Shown here piece after piece: positions 33,929 to 46,326 of a stretch of DNA of 64,000 nucleotides (position 1 is the stretch's first letter; each line of letters begins with the position of its first letter). The notes below the pieces were generated by a model, which saw nothing but the letters and a program-made list of their open reading frames with translations, ran no database searches and was not told the origin of the DNA. Location of the stretch: contig JBBMOL010000081.1 in the NCBI GenBank assembly GCA_037954665.1, forward strand, positions 3,146,313 through 3,210,312, given 5' to 3'. The stretch comes from Laguncularia racemosa. Its lineage: Eukaryota; Streptophyta; Magnoliopsida; Myrtales; Combretaceae. A program made the position numbers and the translations under genes.

Positions 33929-34358
33929 TGTGCCATAAACCCCAACAATGAGCCTAAGCCTATAAAGAAGCTAAAGGCCCATCAAAGGCAAAGCCTAAGG
34001 CCCAAGCCCATTGACGATTGTAAAATGACTTGGAATATCCTAGATCTTTGTAACGTGGTTGGTAGAGAGTGGGTGGTGTCATAAATGTAAATGTAATATA
34101 AGCCATTAGATTGGATGGATCCCGACCATTCATTTATGGAGGCCACTTGTATATAAGGGGGAGTTCCCTTTGGTTGTATTCATCAGTCCATTAGTGAAAT
34201 ATTACTTGAGTTACAAAGTTTCTCTCTCTAAAGTATTCTCTTTCTCTCTCTAGAGTTTTTGAAGGTTTGTGAGGGAAGGCTAACTTAGATTTCTTCCAAG
34301 TTTTCGAAGAGTCTAAGTGCCATATGTGAGAGTGGGTAAACATACTCTTCAAGTAACA
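33929..34358 (+). repeat. 5' LTR of gypsy element 2
   Basis: Starts TGTGCCATAAACC and ends TTCAAGTAACA. It pairs with 38,779-39,229. It has the TATA sequence TATATAAGGGGG near 34,150 and a CT-rich downstream leader. TGGTATTAGAGC at 34,361-34,372 is a primer-binding site for initiator-Met tRNA with one change (usual TGGTATCAGAGC). Confidence 0.88.
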
Positions 34359-34385
34359 AGTGGTATTAGAGCCTAATTAAAGAGT

Positions 34386-35445
34386 AATGACTAGAAACAT
34401 AAGTGTCGGTGTTGCTAGGTATGAGGGTTCTCCAATAATCCCTTTTGTTGTAGGTAAGTTAACTAGTTAAGGCTTGTCCCATGGGGAAGAAGGAACCACA
34501 AAAACTAGGTTGGCAAGGTTAGAGCTAACTATGGGGGACTTAAAGGATAAGGTGGAAGGGTTAGAAGATAACATTAGAAGGCTAGAGAAGGAGCTTATTG
34601 GGAAATACTGTTGGCCCTAAATCAGGTTGTGGGAGACCTTCATAAAGGGAGAATGGACTAGAAGGGTTGATAGCCACCTTGAGGAAGGAGGTGAATGACC
34701 AACAAACCTTAGTTTAACAAATGGTAATTGTGGGCTCGGGACCAACCCAAGTGGGAAATGTAGGATGAATTGAAGTTCCTGGCCTAAACCCTTTCGAGGA
34801 CTAGGAGTGCCAAGGAAATTAATAATTTCTTCTGGAGTCTAGAAAGGTAATTTGATGCTATAAGAGTGACGGATGATGTTTCCAAGCTTTATCCTGCTCT
34901 AATGTTCCTAGACGACATGGCCACGTTATGGTGGCAAAGAAGATCAAAAGGAGTCAAATAGGGTACCAACAGAGTGGTGTAATGAGACGAGTTTAAGAAG
35001 GAACTTAAGGCCCACTTTTACCCGAGTAATGTTGAAAGGGATGCCATAGCTCAATTGAGGAGACTACAACGTAGGGGTTCTATTTAGGATTATGTGAAAG
35101 AACTCTCGGAGCTTTTGCTAGAAATCTTAGATATGAGTGATCAAGATGTGATGTTTGCCTTCCTTGATAGGTTACAAGGCTAGGCCTAAATTGAGCTAGA
35201 AAGGTGAGGGGTCCAGACTTTAACCTAAGCCATGGCCACTATAGAAGCCCTAATAGAGTTTAAGAAAGGGGAAGGACTCGAGGATGAAAGAAGGAAGGTG
35301 AACATTGGGAAAGGTGGAGGTGAGAATGAGTGGAAGGACTTGGGATTCAAAAAGAAAGGTCTGAAAGCAACTGGTGAGTCCTCTTAATGTAGACCCTCTT
35401 GCTTCCTTTGTACAGGACCCCACATGACTAAAGATTGCCTAAGTT
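34386..35445 (+). pseudogene. Gypsy element 2 gag with zinc knuckle
   Basis: The Retrotransposon_gag core is at about 34,980-35,160 (FYPSNVERD, LRRLQRRGS, DYVKELSELL, DMSDQDV). A zinc knuckle at about 35,400-35,440 reads CFLCTGPHMTKDC, a C-x2-C-x3-H-x4-C arrangement one residue shorter than the usual x4 before His. In-frame stops occur, for example just upstream of the knuckle. Confidence 0.75.
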
Positions 35446-35453
35446 AGACCAAA

Positions 35454-35700
35454 TTGGCCGCATTATGTGCCAAAGAGGAGGAGGAGATACTAGATGATAC
35501 TAAACTTAGGGCATTGTGTGCCATACAAAGTACACCTATGTGTGAGGCCAAGGGATTGATATATGTGGAAACTGAAGTGGCAAGTCAGAAGATGGATGCC
35601 CTTGTGGATGCTGAAGCCTCTGACATTTTTATATCTAAAGAGGTTGCAGCCAACTTTGGCTTGAAGGTGGAGAAAGGTCAATAACAACTCAAGATAGTAA
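35454..35700 (+). pseudogene. Gypsy element 2 aspartic protease
   Basis: ALVDAEASDIFISKEVA stands where an active chromovirus protease has VDxGAS. The Gly of the active-site motif is Glu here, so the enzyme would be dead. A stop ends the frame at about 35,685. Confidence 0.75.
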
Positions 35701-36190
35701 ATTCAGAAGAGATACCTACTATGGGAGTAGCTAAGGGAGTACACCTTAAAATTAGTCAATGGATCGGGAAGGAGACATCCTAGGTAATCCCCTTAGATAA
35801 TTATGAATTAGTGCTTGGAATAGACTTCTTTAACAAGATTTTGACTTACATTGTCCCCTCATCCAATTATATCTTTGTCATGGAAAAATCTTGAGAATGT
35901 GTGGTACCCATGAGCCATAACATGGGGCTAGCCACTAAAATGTTGTTTGTAATGCAGCTATCCAAGGGGATGAAACGGAAGGAACCTACTTTTTTGGTAG
36001 CCCTAAAGATAGGAAATGATGATATGGCAATTCAGGAAGCACCACCAGAGATAAAGGAAGTCTTAGAGGAGTGTATGGATGTAATGTCTAAGGAACTCCC
36101 TAGATAACTCCCATTGAGGAGAGAAGTGGATTATGTCATCAAACTAGATCCTAAAGCTAAGCTAAGTTACCTACAATAGTATCGTACCAA

Positions 36191-37260
36191 ATGTCCCCTC
36201 CAAAATTGGAAGAACTTAGACGAAAGTTGAAGGAACTCTTGGATGCTAGTTTTATACGACCCTCCAAGGCTCCCTATGGAGTTCCCATCTTGTTTCAAAA
36301 GAAACATGATAGTTCCTTACGATTGTGCACTAACTACAAAGCCCTCGACAAAATTACCATAAGGAATAAGTACCCTATCCAGGTGGTATCCGACCTATTT
36401 GCTCAATTAAGTGAGGTTTGATACTTCTCCATGCTAGATTTGAAGTTTGATCATCATCAAGTCAGAATTGCAAAAGGAGATGAGCCAAAGACCACTCGTG
36501 TAACGAAGTACGAAGCTTTTGAATTCCTCGTAATGCCCATCGACTTAATTATTGCGCTGGCTACTTTGTACACTCTCATGAACTAAGTTCTATCACCTTC
36601 TCTAAACTGGTTTGTAGCACAATACCTAGACGATATTATGGTATATAGCAAGACAATAGAAGAGCATATACAACACCTAAAGACAGTTCTTTCAACCTTA
36701 AGAGAGAACCAACTATACGTAAAGCAGGAAAAATGCTTCTTTACCTAAGAAGAGGTGGCCTTCTTAGGGTATGTAGTCAGATGGGGCAAGATTAAGATGG
36801 ACAAAGCCAAGATTCGAGCAATCTAGGAATGGAAGAAGCCCTCTAAACCCACTGAGTTAAGGTCTTTTCAAGGCTAGCCAATTATTACCGACAATTCATT
36901 TATGGCTGCTCGGCAATTGCAGCACCTTTGACAGAATTATAGAAGAAGGATAAAGAATGGAGTTGGAGTTAAGAATGTTAGGAGGCCTTTGACAAATTGA
37001 AAGGAGCAATTACTAGAGAACTCGTGTTAACGCTACTAGATTTTTCCAAACCTCATGTGGTACACACTAGCTCTAGTGACTTTGTTATTAGTGGAGTTTT
37101 AATGCAGGAAAGACATTTGATAGCCTATGAAAGTTGGAAACTAAACAATACCAAAAGGAGATACATTATACATGAGAAAGAGAAGATAGCTATAGTCCAT
37201 TGCTTGAGGCTTTAGGGGCATTATTTGTTGGGAAGCAAATTCACGATAAAGACCCACAAC
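36191..37260 (+). pseudogene. Gypsy element 2 reverse transcriptase and RNase H
   Basis: Reverse-transcriptase motifs in order: LRRKLKELLDASFIRPSKAPYG, the LCTNYKALDKITIRNKYP segment, and the catalytic YLDDIMVYS at about 36,630. RNase H follows (VHTSSSDFVISGVL at about 37,060, where the first catalytic Asp reads Ser; RRYIIHEKE; LGSKFTIKT). Internal stops lie at about 36,420, 36,585, 36,746, 36,823 and 36,972. Confidence 0.85.
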
Positions 37261-37589
37261 ATTGTCACTAGCTGCCTCTAAGCTCAAAAGAAGCTATCGC
37301 TGGAGTAAGCTAGATGGTAGGTTTTCCTAGCTGAGTTTGATTATATACTAGAGCACAAGCTCAGGAGTGTAAACATTGTGGTCGAGCCACTTGGCCGAAG
37401 GTTAAAATTAGCATCCATCATAAGTAGACTAAAGGGAGACTTTATATAAAGGATTAGGTAGGGGCTAGCCCACAATCCCCAAGCCAAGACCTTGATGGAG
37501 ATAGCTTAAAGGTTTTTGGTGGAGAATGGATTATTGTACACTAAGGGATCTCAACTAATGTTTCAGCTTACATGAATCTTAGAAGGGAG

Positions 37590-38770
37590 ATCCTCAAAGA
37601 ATGTCACGACACATAGTGGGTAAGAAATCTAAGTGTTTAATAGACCCTAGCATTAATAGAAGATAGATATTACTAGCCTAACACGAAGGATGATATAGAA
37701 GTATATGTCAAAACTTGCTTAGTCTATTAACATGATAAGGTAGAGAATCAAGTAACGATAGGACTTCTACAACCCCTCCCTATAGTTAGAAGACATCAAG
37801 AGAGTGTCAACATAGATTTCATTGTCAACCTCCCAAAGTCTGAAGAATATAGGACCATCATAATAGTGGTAGATCGATTCTCTAAGTATGTTACATTCAT
37901 ACTAGCTACAAAGGGATGCCCTGCCAAAGAAGCGGCTCAGCTATTTATGAAGCATGTGGTTAAATACTGGAGGATACCTACATCCATTTTTAGTGATCAA
38001 GATGGTCGATTTACAAGAAGATTTTGGATGGAGTTATTCAAATTGATGGGGTCAAATATGAATTTCCCCACTAGTTTACATTCATAGATGGACGGACAAA
38101 CGGAAAGAATAAACTCCTTGTTAGTGTTAGGATTTCAGCTAACTATCCCAAAATACGATTACAACAAAACATAGAGGTAATTGTCTTGCAACCTACGACT
38201 TTGCTAAGGATTGGCAGGAAAATGTAAACTTAGCTCGTGCATGCATACATAAAGCAACTAAAAGAATGAAGAGGTTTGCAGACTAGAAGACAAAGGACAT
38301 AAAGTATCGAGTGGGAGATCCTGTTATAGTTCAAATGCACTTACTATAGAGAACCAAAGGAACCCTCCATAAGGGCTTAATGAGACGATATGAGGGACCT
38401 TACAAAATAGTAAAGAGAGTAGGGAAGATGTCATATAAGGTAAAACTATCGCCTCGAGTAAAAGTACATCCCGCATTCCATGTCATCATGTTGAAACATT
38501 ATTGTAAGGAAGATGAAGATCTAAAATAGATGAAAACCACTAAGGCTCCTTTAGGAGTTCAAACGGCATACAACAAAGAGGTTAAAGAAGTACTAAAGGA
38601 TAGGATAGTGATTGAAACAAGGTGCCCTAATCAAGTTGAGTATCTAAACAAGTGGAAGAGGTTACCCAATAATAAAAATAGTTGGGAGCTTGGAAAACCA
38701 TTATAGCAATTCGAGGTGGCAATTTGTAAGTATTATGAGAAGGTGATGACGGCATCGTTGGATTCAAGTG
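37590..38770 (+). pseudogene. Gypsy element 2 integrase and chromodomain
   Basis: The integrase core at about 37,850-38,130 shows VDRFSKYVTFI, FMKHVVKYWRIPTSIFSDQDGRFT (catalytic Asp in SDQD) and MDGQTERINSL. At about 38,590-38,735 a C-terminal chromodomain reads VEYLNKWKRLPNNKNSWE. It targets integration to heterochromatin in intact chromoviruses. Stops interrupt both parts. Confidence 0.8.
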
Positions 38771-38778
38771 GGGGAGAA

Positions 38779-39229
38779 TGTCATAAACCTTAGCAACAAG
38801 CCTAAGCCCATGAAGAAATTAATGGCCCATCAAAGGAAAAGCCCAAGGCTTAAGCCCATTGATGATTATAGAGCATGGAAGCTTCCAAAATGACCTGTAA
38901 TATGTTGGATCCTCATAACATGGTTTGTAGAGAGTAGGTAACATTGTAAATGTAAATATAAATATAATGTAAGCCTTTAGATTAGATAGATCTTGACCAT
39001 TTATTTGAGGAGGCCACTTGTTTATAAGGGGGAGTTCCCCTCTATTGTATTCATCAGTTAATTAGTAATGTATTACTTTAGTTTTAGAGTTTCTCTCTCT
39101 AAAGTATTCTCTTTCTCTCTCTAGAGTTTCTAAGGTTATGTGAGGGAAGGTTGACTTAGGTCTTTTCCAAGTTCCCGAAGAGTCTAAGTGTCGTATGTAA
39201 GAGTGGGTAAAGGTTCTCTTCATGTAACA
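38779..39229 (+). repeat. 3' LTR of gypsy element 2
   Basis: Begins TGTCATAAACC after AAGTGGGGGAGAA and ends CATGTAACA. It is similar to the 5' LTR throughout but carries a roughly 20-bp insertion (AGAGCATGGAAGCTTCC segment near 38,870) and many substitutions. Confidence 0.87.
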
Positions 39230-39526
39230 ATCGCTAATTCTATTTAGCAACGAATTGCAAATCCATCGCAAATTTGAGACAAAAAATTTGTCTTAATTCT
39301 ATCACAAAAGGTTAACAAAATTTATAATGAAATGGAATCATAAAGAAAAATCATCGCAAATTAGCAGAATTCCATTAAATTACAATTCAATTATTTTAAT
39401 TAAAAATATGAACCTAATTAGAGTACCTCACATCGTGGTAATTTTACTTATACATTAAATTCCTTACTAGTTATCCCTTGTTAACACGATTATATCTTTT
39501 TTAATGGAAACTTCTCTAGAGGTCAC

Positions 39527-40840
39527 TAATAAGTGCTCAATTAGATATATATCTCACTTAATATATATAGTGGAATTAAGACTTTGATGGATAGTGGAAT
39601 TAAAAAGGAAGAAAAAAAATTCCAATTTTACTCAATTTGGAGCTAAATTAAAGAAGATATGAAGTTTTAAAGTTAGACACGGCCCGGACGTGACCATGTC
39701 CAAAACTTGTTGAACTTAAAGCTTCATAGATTTAGACATGACCTCTAGATATGACCGTGTCTAAAGATCATGTATCTTTCTAAGCTAACAGATTTAGACA
39801 CAACCATGTCTAAGGTCATGTTTATTGGAACATTATGTTTTACACGATTTTGAGTTACGAATTGGACATTACCCGAAGCACAACCTTGTTAAACAGCATG
39901 TTGGCCTAAAAGACAAAGTTTTTTACACTCAGTATATAAATTAAAGAGGATTTAACATAAAAAAAAAAAGAGGAGACGTTATTTCTAAATTATTTTAGGG
40001 TTTTAAAGAGAGATAAGACAACTACTTTTCTACACTTCAAGAAATTAGGATTTTCTTTTTTCTAGTTGATTTCCTTGATGATGCATGTTTTATACATTAT
40101 TGAAGAATTCAGTTTCTAAAATGAGTAGTGCTTAATTTTTCTTAGTATTTAAACTTGTGGAATTTAGGTTTATTATGTGACTGGGATTTCTATTTTATTA
40201 TTCAATGAATTCTAATATTTCTTGATTCATACATGTGTTCTTAATATCTTGATTAGATTAATATTTCTAGAATATTTTTCTATTTGTTTGATATTATATA
40301 TTAAGATTGAGAAATCTGATATATAATTATATTTAGCATGTTTGAAGAGAGTTAATGTAATCTTAGAGATAAGTTACATAATTCTTTCGAATTTAATTAA
40401 ATTTGTTATGAGATTTATTGTTTTTAGGTCTTTGAATTATGCTATTGTGAAGAAATTTAAATAGGTAATTTTAATATTAAGGTTTAATAAGTTTGAAAAA
40501 GTTATTAAATTAAATTAGGAATTGCCCCAATCAATGAAATTTAAGAAGGATTTGAATACTTTTTGTTAATGTCACATAATAATTCATAGGGAAAACAAAA
40601 TCTAGATATTGGTTTTACCATCTTGAAGTTAGTTTTAAACTGCTTTGCTTTTCCATCTTTCAATAAAGTCTTAGTTCTTTAGTTAGTATTTCATTATAGT
40701 TTTTAAATTAATTAACTTTATAATTTATTGGTTAGATAATAGGATGTAGGTTAATATTGATACTCGTGATCTTTATGGGACAATATCCATATTTTATATA
40801 TTATATTATAAAATTTGATAGGTACACTTGCCTCACATCA
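39527..40840 (-). repeat. Solo LTR (family S), second copy, inverted
   Basis: The reverse complement aligns end to end with 12,439-13,818: TGATGTGAGGCAAGTGTACC at the 40,840 end, the shared CTAAGACTTTATTGAAAGAT and ATTATTATGTGACA blocks, and GAGCACTTATTA at the 39,527 end. It includes the CATGTCTAAA/ACGACC repeat patch (about 39,680-39,900). It sits in the right arm of the CACTA-like element. Flanks GTCAC and ATCAT do not match, so the duplication is lost or the copy was rearranged. Confidence 0.6.
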
Positions 40841-41665
40841 ATCATCCATCCTTGGAGTGTTCTTTATTGAGCACACTTAACTTTTGAATTTTATGTAACT
40901 CATAACCACAATACAAATATATGTTTTTGTGATTAAAGTTACATTTTCTTGTACATAACTAATAGTGTATAAAAAAAATCTAATTTATGATAAATTATAT
41001 AAATTAATGATATAACATTTTATCATATTATTTTAAAATATTACTTTTTAATATTATTTATATTATATATATTATATAAATTTATATATAATAAAATTGT
41101 AATATGTAAGCCTGATCATTTAATACTTCTATAAATATATTACATGATATAAATATATCAAATAATATATAATATTTTATATATAAGATAAAAATTATAA
41201 TACATATATGTAATATATTAAATCATTTACATATATATATATATTAAGTACTTTTAGTGAAAGATTTAATCTATCTCTATAAATCAAGATTATTCTAAAA
41301 ATAAATTTGGAGATAGATTTGTGATGGTTTTTTAAAATATACTTATAGTATTAAAATTTTAACATTTATTGTTACAATATTAGAGACAAAAAAATTTTGT
41401 CTCTAAAAGATAAGCTTATATTTTTTACATTTAGAGACACATTTGCAACATAGTTCAAAAATAAATATTGCACCAATTTTTTTTATTCACAATAGAATCA
41501 AAGAAAGAATTCGAAAATAATCATTAGTAATCTGTCTTTGATTTCGTCGCAATAACTAATAAAATTGTAAAAGTATACTTTTTTCTTGTAGTCACAATTT
41601 TGTTACAAAATCATTGCAAATTTTTCCATTGTAAAATTTCTATTTCTCCTAGTTTTCCTATAGTG

Positions 41666-42725
41666 GGTCAATGTCAAGCAAATGGTACTATTGGTTGCCA
41701 CATACACTCTAAAAGATTTGTTTGTCTTGGTTGGTACATATAATGTTTATCCTTTTATCACTTATTAAGCACGTGGTTTTTACTCATTTTCTTATAGATT
41801 TTATTACAAGTATCCATAATCTTAAGCTACCCTAATAAAGCCTATGTTGGTACATAAGTCAAAGAAATGGGTACCAAGTGAAAATCAACTTGTTGAATGA
41901 CTCTAGGACCTATGATTCAAAGATTTGTAAAATACCTAAGTTTAATGTAATAAGTAAACTTTATTGAATGTTATATTATTCTTTAGGGTTAGGAATTGAC
42001 TTCCATTTATGTTGCCATTCTGAATGTGAAGCCTTATGTATATTAATGGCATAATGGTAGTTAAGATCCTTATACTATTAATAGCTATTAGTGTACATGG
42101 TAGAATTGTTACGATTTATCCACTTGGGGTGTGCAACACAACGACTAGGATTTCTTCAACCACCTCCTCAATTTGCACCTGTAAATCGATAAACTTGTTA
42201 TTAGATATCTATTCTTAATCTTTGAAGGTGTTGGAAATTGTTCTTACCGCATTTAATTGTTACTTGGTAATCCAAAACCTCATACTTTGCACTTGTATTG
42301 AAATAAACCTAGGTTAGGGTATTTCTTGAATTATATGCAAGAAGAAAGAGAAAATTTTGATTTAGAGGTCCATGAACTTACCTTGTTAATGACTAGAGAG
42401 TCAAGAGGAAAGAGTGCTTATATCATGTTTAATATGTAAGAATGGTAATGAATAGAATGAATTGGAATTAAATCACAACCATAATGATAAATTCGTTTCT
42501 ATGTTTTGAACGCACATGGAAAGTAATAATAAATAAGAAAATATGTTTACTATAGTATTTAATTAAATTATACTTTATAATAATATATTATTAAATTAAT
42601 TATTATATATCAATTAAAAATTCGACTAGCAACAACAATTAATGATAAACTAGAGTGTAAAAGATGTGGCACTTAAAATGAAATTTATCTTAATTGAAAA
42701 CGTATAAATAGCAAAAACAACGAGG
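41666..42725. other. AT-rich intergenic sequence, no gene seen
   Basis: No domain, tRNA or element terminus was recognised on either strand. Confidence 0.5.
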
Positions 42726-43519
42726 TATGTGTGAGTTTGCTGGTCTTCAGCAATTTTTTTGTAAAAAAGGGTTTTGGGAAAACTATTTTCTATAATACCA
42801 TGATAAAATTGCAAGTTGGGATTGCAATTCTGTCAAAAGAAGAAATCATATGTTGAACATGCGATTTCTAATTTCTAAATCACATGTTCAACATAAGATT
42901 TCTTCGTATTCTTTCTAAAAGCTAGCAAAGAAAGCTTCGCAGCTCTTCATTCCTTAATAAGTTGAGGTCCTAGGTCTCTGAGTTAGCTCTCGCTTTTTTG
43001 AAGAATCCTACACCCATGAGCATATGACCTAGTAGGCCTTCCCTTTCCATTAGAGCTTTGTGGGCATTACCCCATTCCATAATCAAATCATTAGATGTAA
43101 GCTATACTCCGCGAGGAGCCAAACAAGCGTATGGCTTTACCTTGTCGTTTGACCTCTCTTCCCATGTGACTAGTTCAATGAGTAGTTGTCGCTTCTAGTT
43201 CCATTCCCATCGTAGACTCATCACTTTTGGTTCCATTTACCTTCTAAGCCCCTTTTTTCTTCCTTCTCATGCATTGTTATCACGAATTCTTTCTTTCTCT
43301 TAATCTTACCTAGCAAGATATGGCTTAACCAAAAAGCTAAAGGAAATCACATGTTGAACATGTGATTTGGAAATTAGAAATCGCATGTTCAACATGCATT
43401 TCTTTACATTTTGAAATCACTGTCTCAACCTATGACTTTGCTATGGTATTTTGGGAAATAGTTTTCCCAAAACGTTTTTTTAGGAAATAGTTTGTTGGTC
43501 CTCAACAAGGTCACACATA
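42726..43519. mobile_element. Foldback (MITE/Pack-MULE-like) element with internal palindromes
   Basis: Outer inverted repeats begin TATGTGTGA (42,726) and end TCACACATA (43,519). They extend inward for about 80 bp with gaps, including GTTTTGGGAAAACTATTT (42,771; inverse ending at 43,473) and ATACCAT. Further in, each arm holds two copies of a roughly 25-bp palindrome with core CATGTTGAACATG (42,843-42,902 and 43,344-43,401). The centre (42,905-43,340) is richer in GC and not palindromic, perhaps captured host DNA. No flanking duplication and no protein gene were found. Confidence 0.6.
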
Positions 43520-44074
43520 TCTTTAAAAACAACACCATAATAAAATGATGGGCTAAGCCTTGGAATACATGTAGTGGGAATGGAGGTGCTCTACTGATGT
43601 GGAATGTGAAAAACTAATGAAGTTTGATTTATTACTTATTCAATTTGCTAGCCCATTTGATAGTTTAGTCGCTTTTCACTTTTCATAAGCCTAATGGTCT
43701 ATCTTTTTCATTCAAATTGATGTTGTCTACTATCATTTTTAATTCTTTGACTTTTCTTTTTGCTCCTTACATTTTATTGACCCTTAATTCTTCATACTTT
43801 TTATTTATGTTTCTTGGTAGGTAAAGTAAAATAAGGAAACCTCTTATTACCTGTATTTAAACAATTATATATATATATATATTATAAGTATTGATGGAAG
43901 TGAGAATTGAATCTAATATGTTCCCGCTTAGGAATCAAACAAGCATTTTAATAGAATGTATTTCGATGGATGAAGAACATTGCAACAACTATGCTCAAGG
44001 TTGACAATATCTAACACAAGTTGATAGTACGAACACAATTAGCATCATAATTGCAAAGCAACATATAATAAGAG
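43520..44074. other. AT-rich intergenic sequence, no gene seen
   Basis: Contains an (AT)n tract at about 43,867-43,885. Nothing else was recognised. Confidence 0.5.
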
Positions 44075-44723
44075 GATATGTATTAGAGCTGGAATGCAAG
44101 CCTGGTTGGCCTGCATCAAAAGCAAGTCGAAAATGATGGCCTAACCCATCTCGTATAGACTTGTGGGTTAGGCGGGCCAACCTGTAAACTTGTAATTCAC
44201 TTGCGATAATTTTTTTTTAGAAAATTATATATTTTCAAAATAATAATGTATTTTTAGTTCTTAACAATATATATGTTATACAACAATTAGATAAAACCAA
44301 CAACTATTAAGTACAAATTTGAACAATTTTTTAATTTAGTTGTAACTTATAACAATTACTTTATCTTACATAAAAAACCTTATGCTCAAAAGTCAAAAGT
44401 AGCTTTGATTGTTGTCAATTGTGTACAAAGAAGGAAGGAAGCAATTAGGGAGTAGCTTGCCAGTGAATTGTTTATTTTATTTTATTTTTTTACCCCTTCG
44501 TGACTTCCAATCAGATGCTTACTTAAGTTGCTCTTTTTTCTTTTTAATTATGCTGGCTAACGCAAGCCAAATCTGCCTTGCATCGAGTTGGCCCGCATTG
44601 GTTCGTGGCTTAGGTGGAGCAAGTAAAAAAGGCTACAACTTATGCAGGCTAGAATTTTCTGACCTATCCCGCAAAAAATTGTAGGTTAAATAGGTTAGCC
44701 ATATTCTCTGCTCTAGATATGTT
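44075..44723. mobile_element. Non-autonomous hAT element B
   Basis: The termini are TAGAGCTGGAATGCAAGCC at 44,084 and, in reverse from 44,715, TAGAGCAGAGAATATGGC. Flanks GATATGTA (44,075-44,082) and GATATGTT (44,716-44,723) match at seven of eight bases. The body of about 630 bp has subterminal GGCCTGC/GGCCAACC and GCAAGCC/GGTTAG words, as in hAT element A, and no transposase. Confidence 0.7.
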
Positions 44724-46326
44724 TAAGATATGAATAAACACGATTATTGTCTAAACTAGTTATTTACGCTTTCTATTTAATTTTATATACTTTTTATTGA
44801 TATTAATACGCATTTGATATATATAACACAAATTTTACTCGCCAACATGAATCATTGATCTTACTTATATTGGATTAATTATAAGAGCTTTTGTTGCACC
44901 ATGTTATGGTACCTATCTTTTTATATAACTCATATAATTATTTTTTTATCAAGAGTCAATGCATCACTTGCTAATTAGAGATTCCACTAAGTGGGTCGTT
45001 ATTGGGTATTTAACCCGCTTAACCCACTAATTACCCAATATGGTTTTAGGATGAATTTAGGTATTATTTTAAAACCTTATAGGTTTTGGGTCAGGTCATG
45101 GGTTTTAGAAAAAAAAAAACTTACCTACTAAAAAAATTGCAATAATATTTTTAAACTGAAATTTAAAAAATTAAAGACCATGACTTACTAACTTGTTAAA
45201 TTGCACTAAAGGGAATTATTATTTTTTTATTTTATTTGTTGAATTTCAAGAAACCCTAATTATATCTCTATTATTTAATCTCACCATTTCCACTTCTTAG
45301 CCACATTTACATTCCTCAGTCTTATATTATATCTCTTCTTTTCTATTGTATGGAATTTTTTTCTTCTGTATGTATATGGAGATAATTGGGGAAGAGAATA
45401 AGTTAAACTTAAGTTAATTTTGATAAATATTTAGGAAGATGATGAGATGAATTTTAATTCAAATTGAAATTTAGTGAATCATGTCATAAATTTGTAAAAA
45501 TATGTAATTGATAACTTGAACTTTATTTGATTTAGAATTTAGATAAATGTGTATATTAAATTCCCATTTACAATAGTTTTTAAGTAAGATTTAATGAAGT
45601 TTATTTTGTTGAACTTTAAGTTTTTAAGTGTGATTTAATAATATCTGTACAAGATTATTTTATGAAAATTATAATTATAGATAGTCATATTTAATATAAT
45701 TATTTTTTTATAAATAATTTATATTATTATATAATATATTATTATTTTACTTTTAATATATATTTTTATGAATGGTAAAAATAAATTATAAGAACCTTAA
45801 TAATACTTTATCTTTTTATTTTACATCAAAATATTTTATATAAATTATAATTATGGATTGACGAATCGGGTTGCCAATTTATAAATAACTTTAAAACGTA
45901 GTGGATCGGGATTGGGTTTTATAAAACCTGTCCCACATCCCGATTGTTAATAGCTCATAATATGTGAAGTTAATATATCTTAAATTCTTACTCAAACCTG
46001 CTTTACCTAATTTGAAATTCTTCCTCCTCCTTCTCCATCTCTCTCTTTTTTAAATACGAAATCAATAGTAGGACCCACTCCGCACTTACACGGGCTCCAC
46101 AGTTCAAATTGAAATTAGGCGGGCCTTTCTATCACCTTCCCCTGTCCCTCCTCTCTCTCTCAACTCAATCTCTCACGTCTCACCAGACTCAGCTACCATT
46201 TCACTCGCACCTTACTTACTCACTGAGTCAAACCATCCAATGCTCTTCGCTTCACTCAAACTCCCCACCTCCAAATCCTTACTGACCTCTATCCCTCTTT
46301 TCTTCTTACTAATTGTCACCTTCTAA
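44724..46326. promoter_or_regulatory. Upstream region and CT-rich leader of the kinesin gene
   Basis: 44,724-46,000 is AT-rich, with a GGGTTAAC/CGGGTTG-containing patch (44,990-45,950) that may be another decayed hAT but could not be bounded. From about 46,025 the sequence becomes CT-rich (CCTCCTTCTCC, CCTCTCTCTCTCTC), typical of a plant 5' leader. The predicted kinesin ATG follows at 46,327. No TATA box was assigned with confidence. Confidence 0.45.

Larger units (their letters stand above)
33929..39229 (+). mobile_element. Ty3/gypsy chromovirus (element 2), full length but decayed
   Basis: A 5.3-kb element inserted in the CACTA-like element. LTRs are at 33,929-34,358 and 38,779-39,229, the primer-binding site is at 34,361 and the polypurine tract AAGTGGGGGAGAA ends at 38,778. 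Flanks ATCGA (33,924-33,928) and ATCGC (39,230-39,234) match at four of five bases. Domain order is gag, protease, reverse transcriptase, RNase H, integrase, chromodomain, which defines a chromovirus. Stops and frameshifts are scattered through it. Many are TAG/TAA where CAG/CAA/TGG would be expected, a deamination signature. Confidence 0.9.
33794..41665. mobile_element. CACTA-like (En/Spm) non-autonomous element, twice interrupted
   Basis: The left end is CACTACAAGACAATTG at 33,794. The right end, read in reverse from 41,665, is CACTATAGGAAAACTAG; an alternative inner end at 41,593 reads GACTACAAGAAAAAA. Subterminal sequence on both sides is full of TTAGAGAC and TCGCAAATTTTT words, as in CACTA elements. 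Removing the gypsy element (33,929-39,229) and the LTR copy (39,527-40,840) leaves about 1.25 kb. No transposase remains. The 3-bp duplication is not evident (AAT versus GGT); with the inner right end, ACAAT flanks both sides. Confidence 0.6.

Noticed and set aside
44409..44684. 91-codon ORF in hAT element B
   Set aside because: It lies wholly within the non-coding interior and right subterminal repeat of the element; no transposase motif.
44960..45960. Possible third hAT element with GGGTTAACC/CGGGTTG words upstream of the kinesin
   Set aside because: Subterminal-style words are present but no matching termini or 8-bp duplication could be found.
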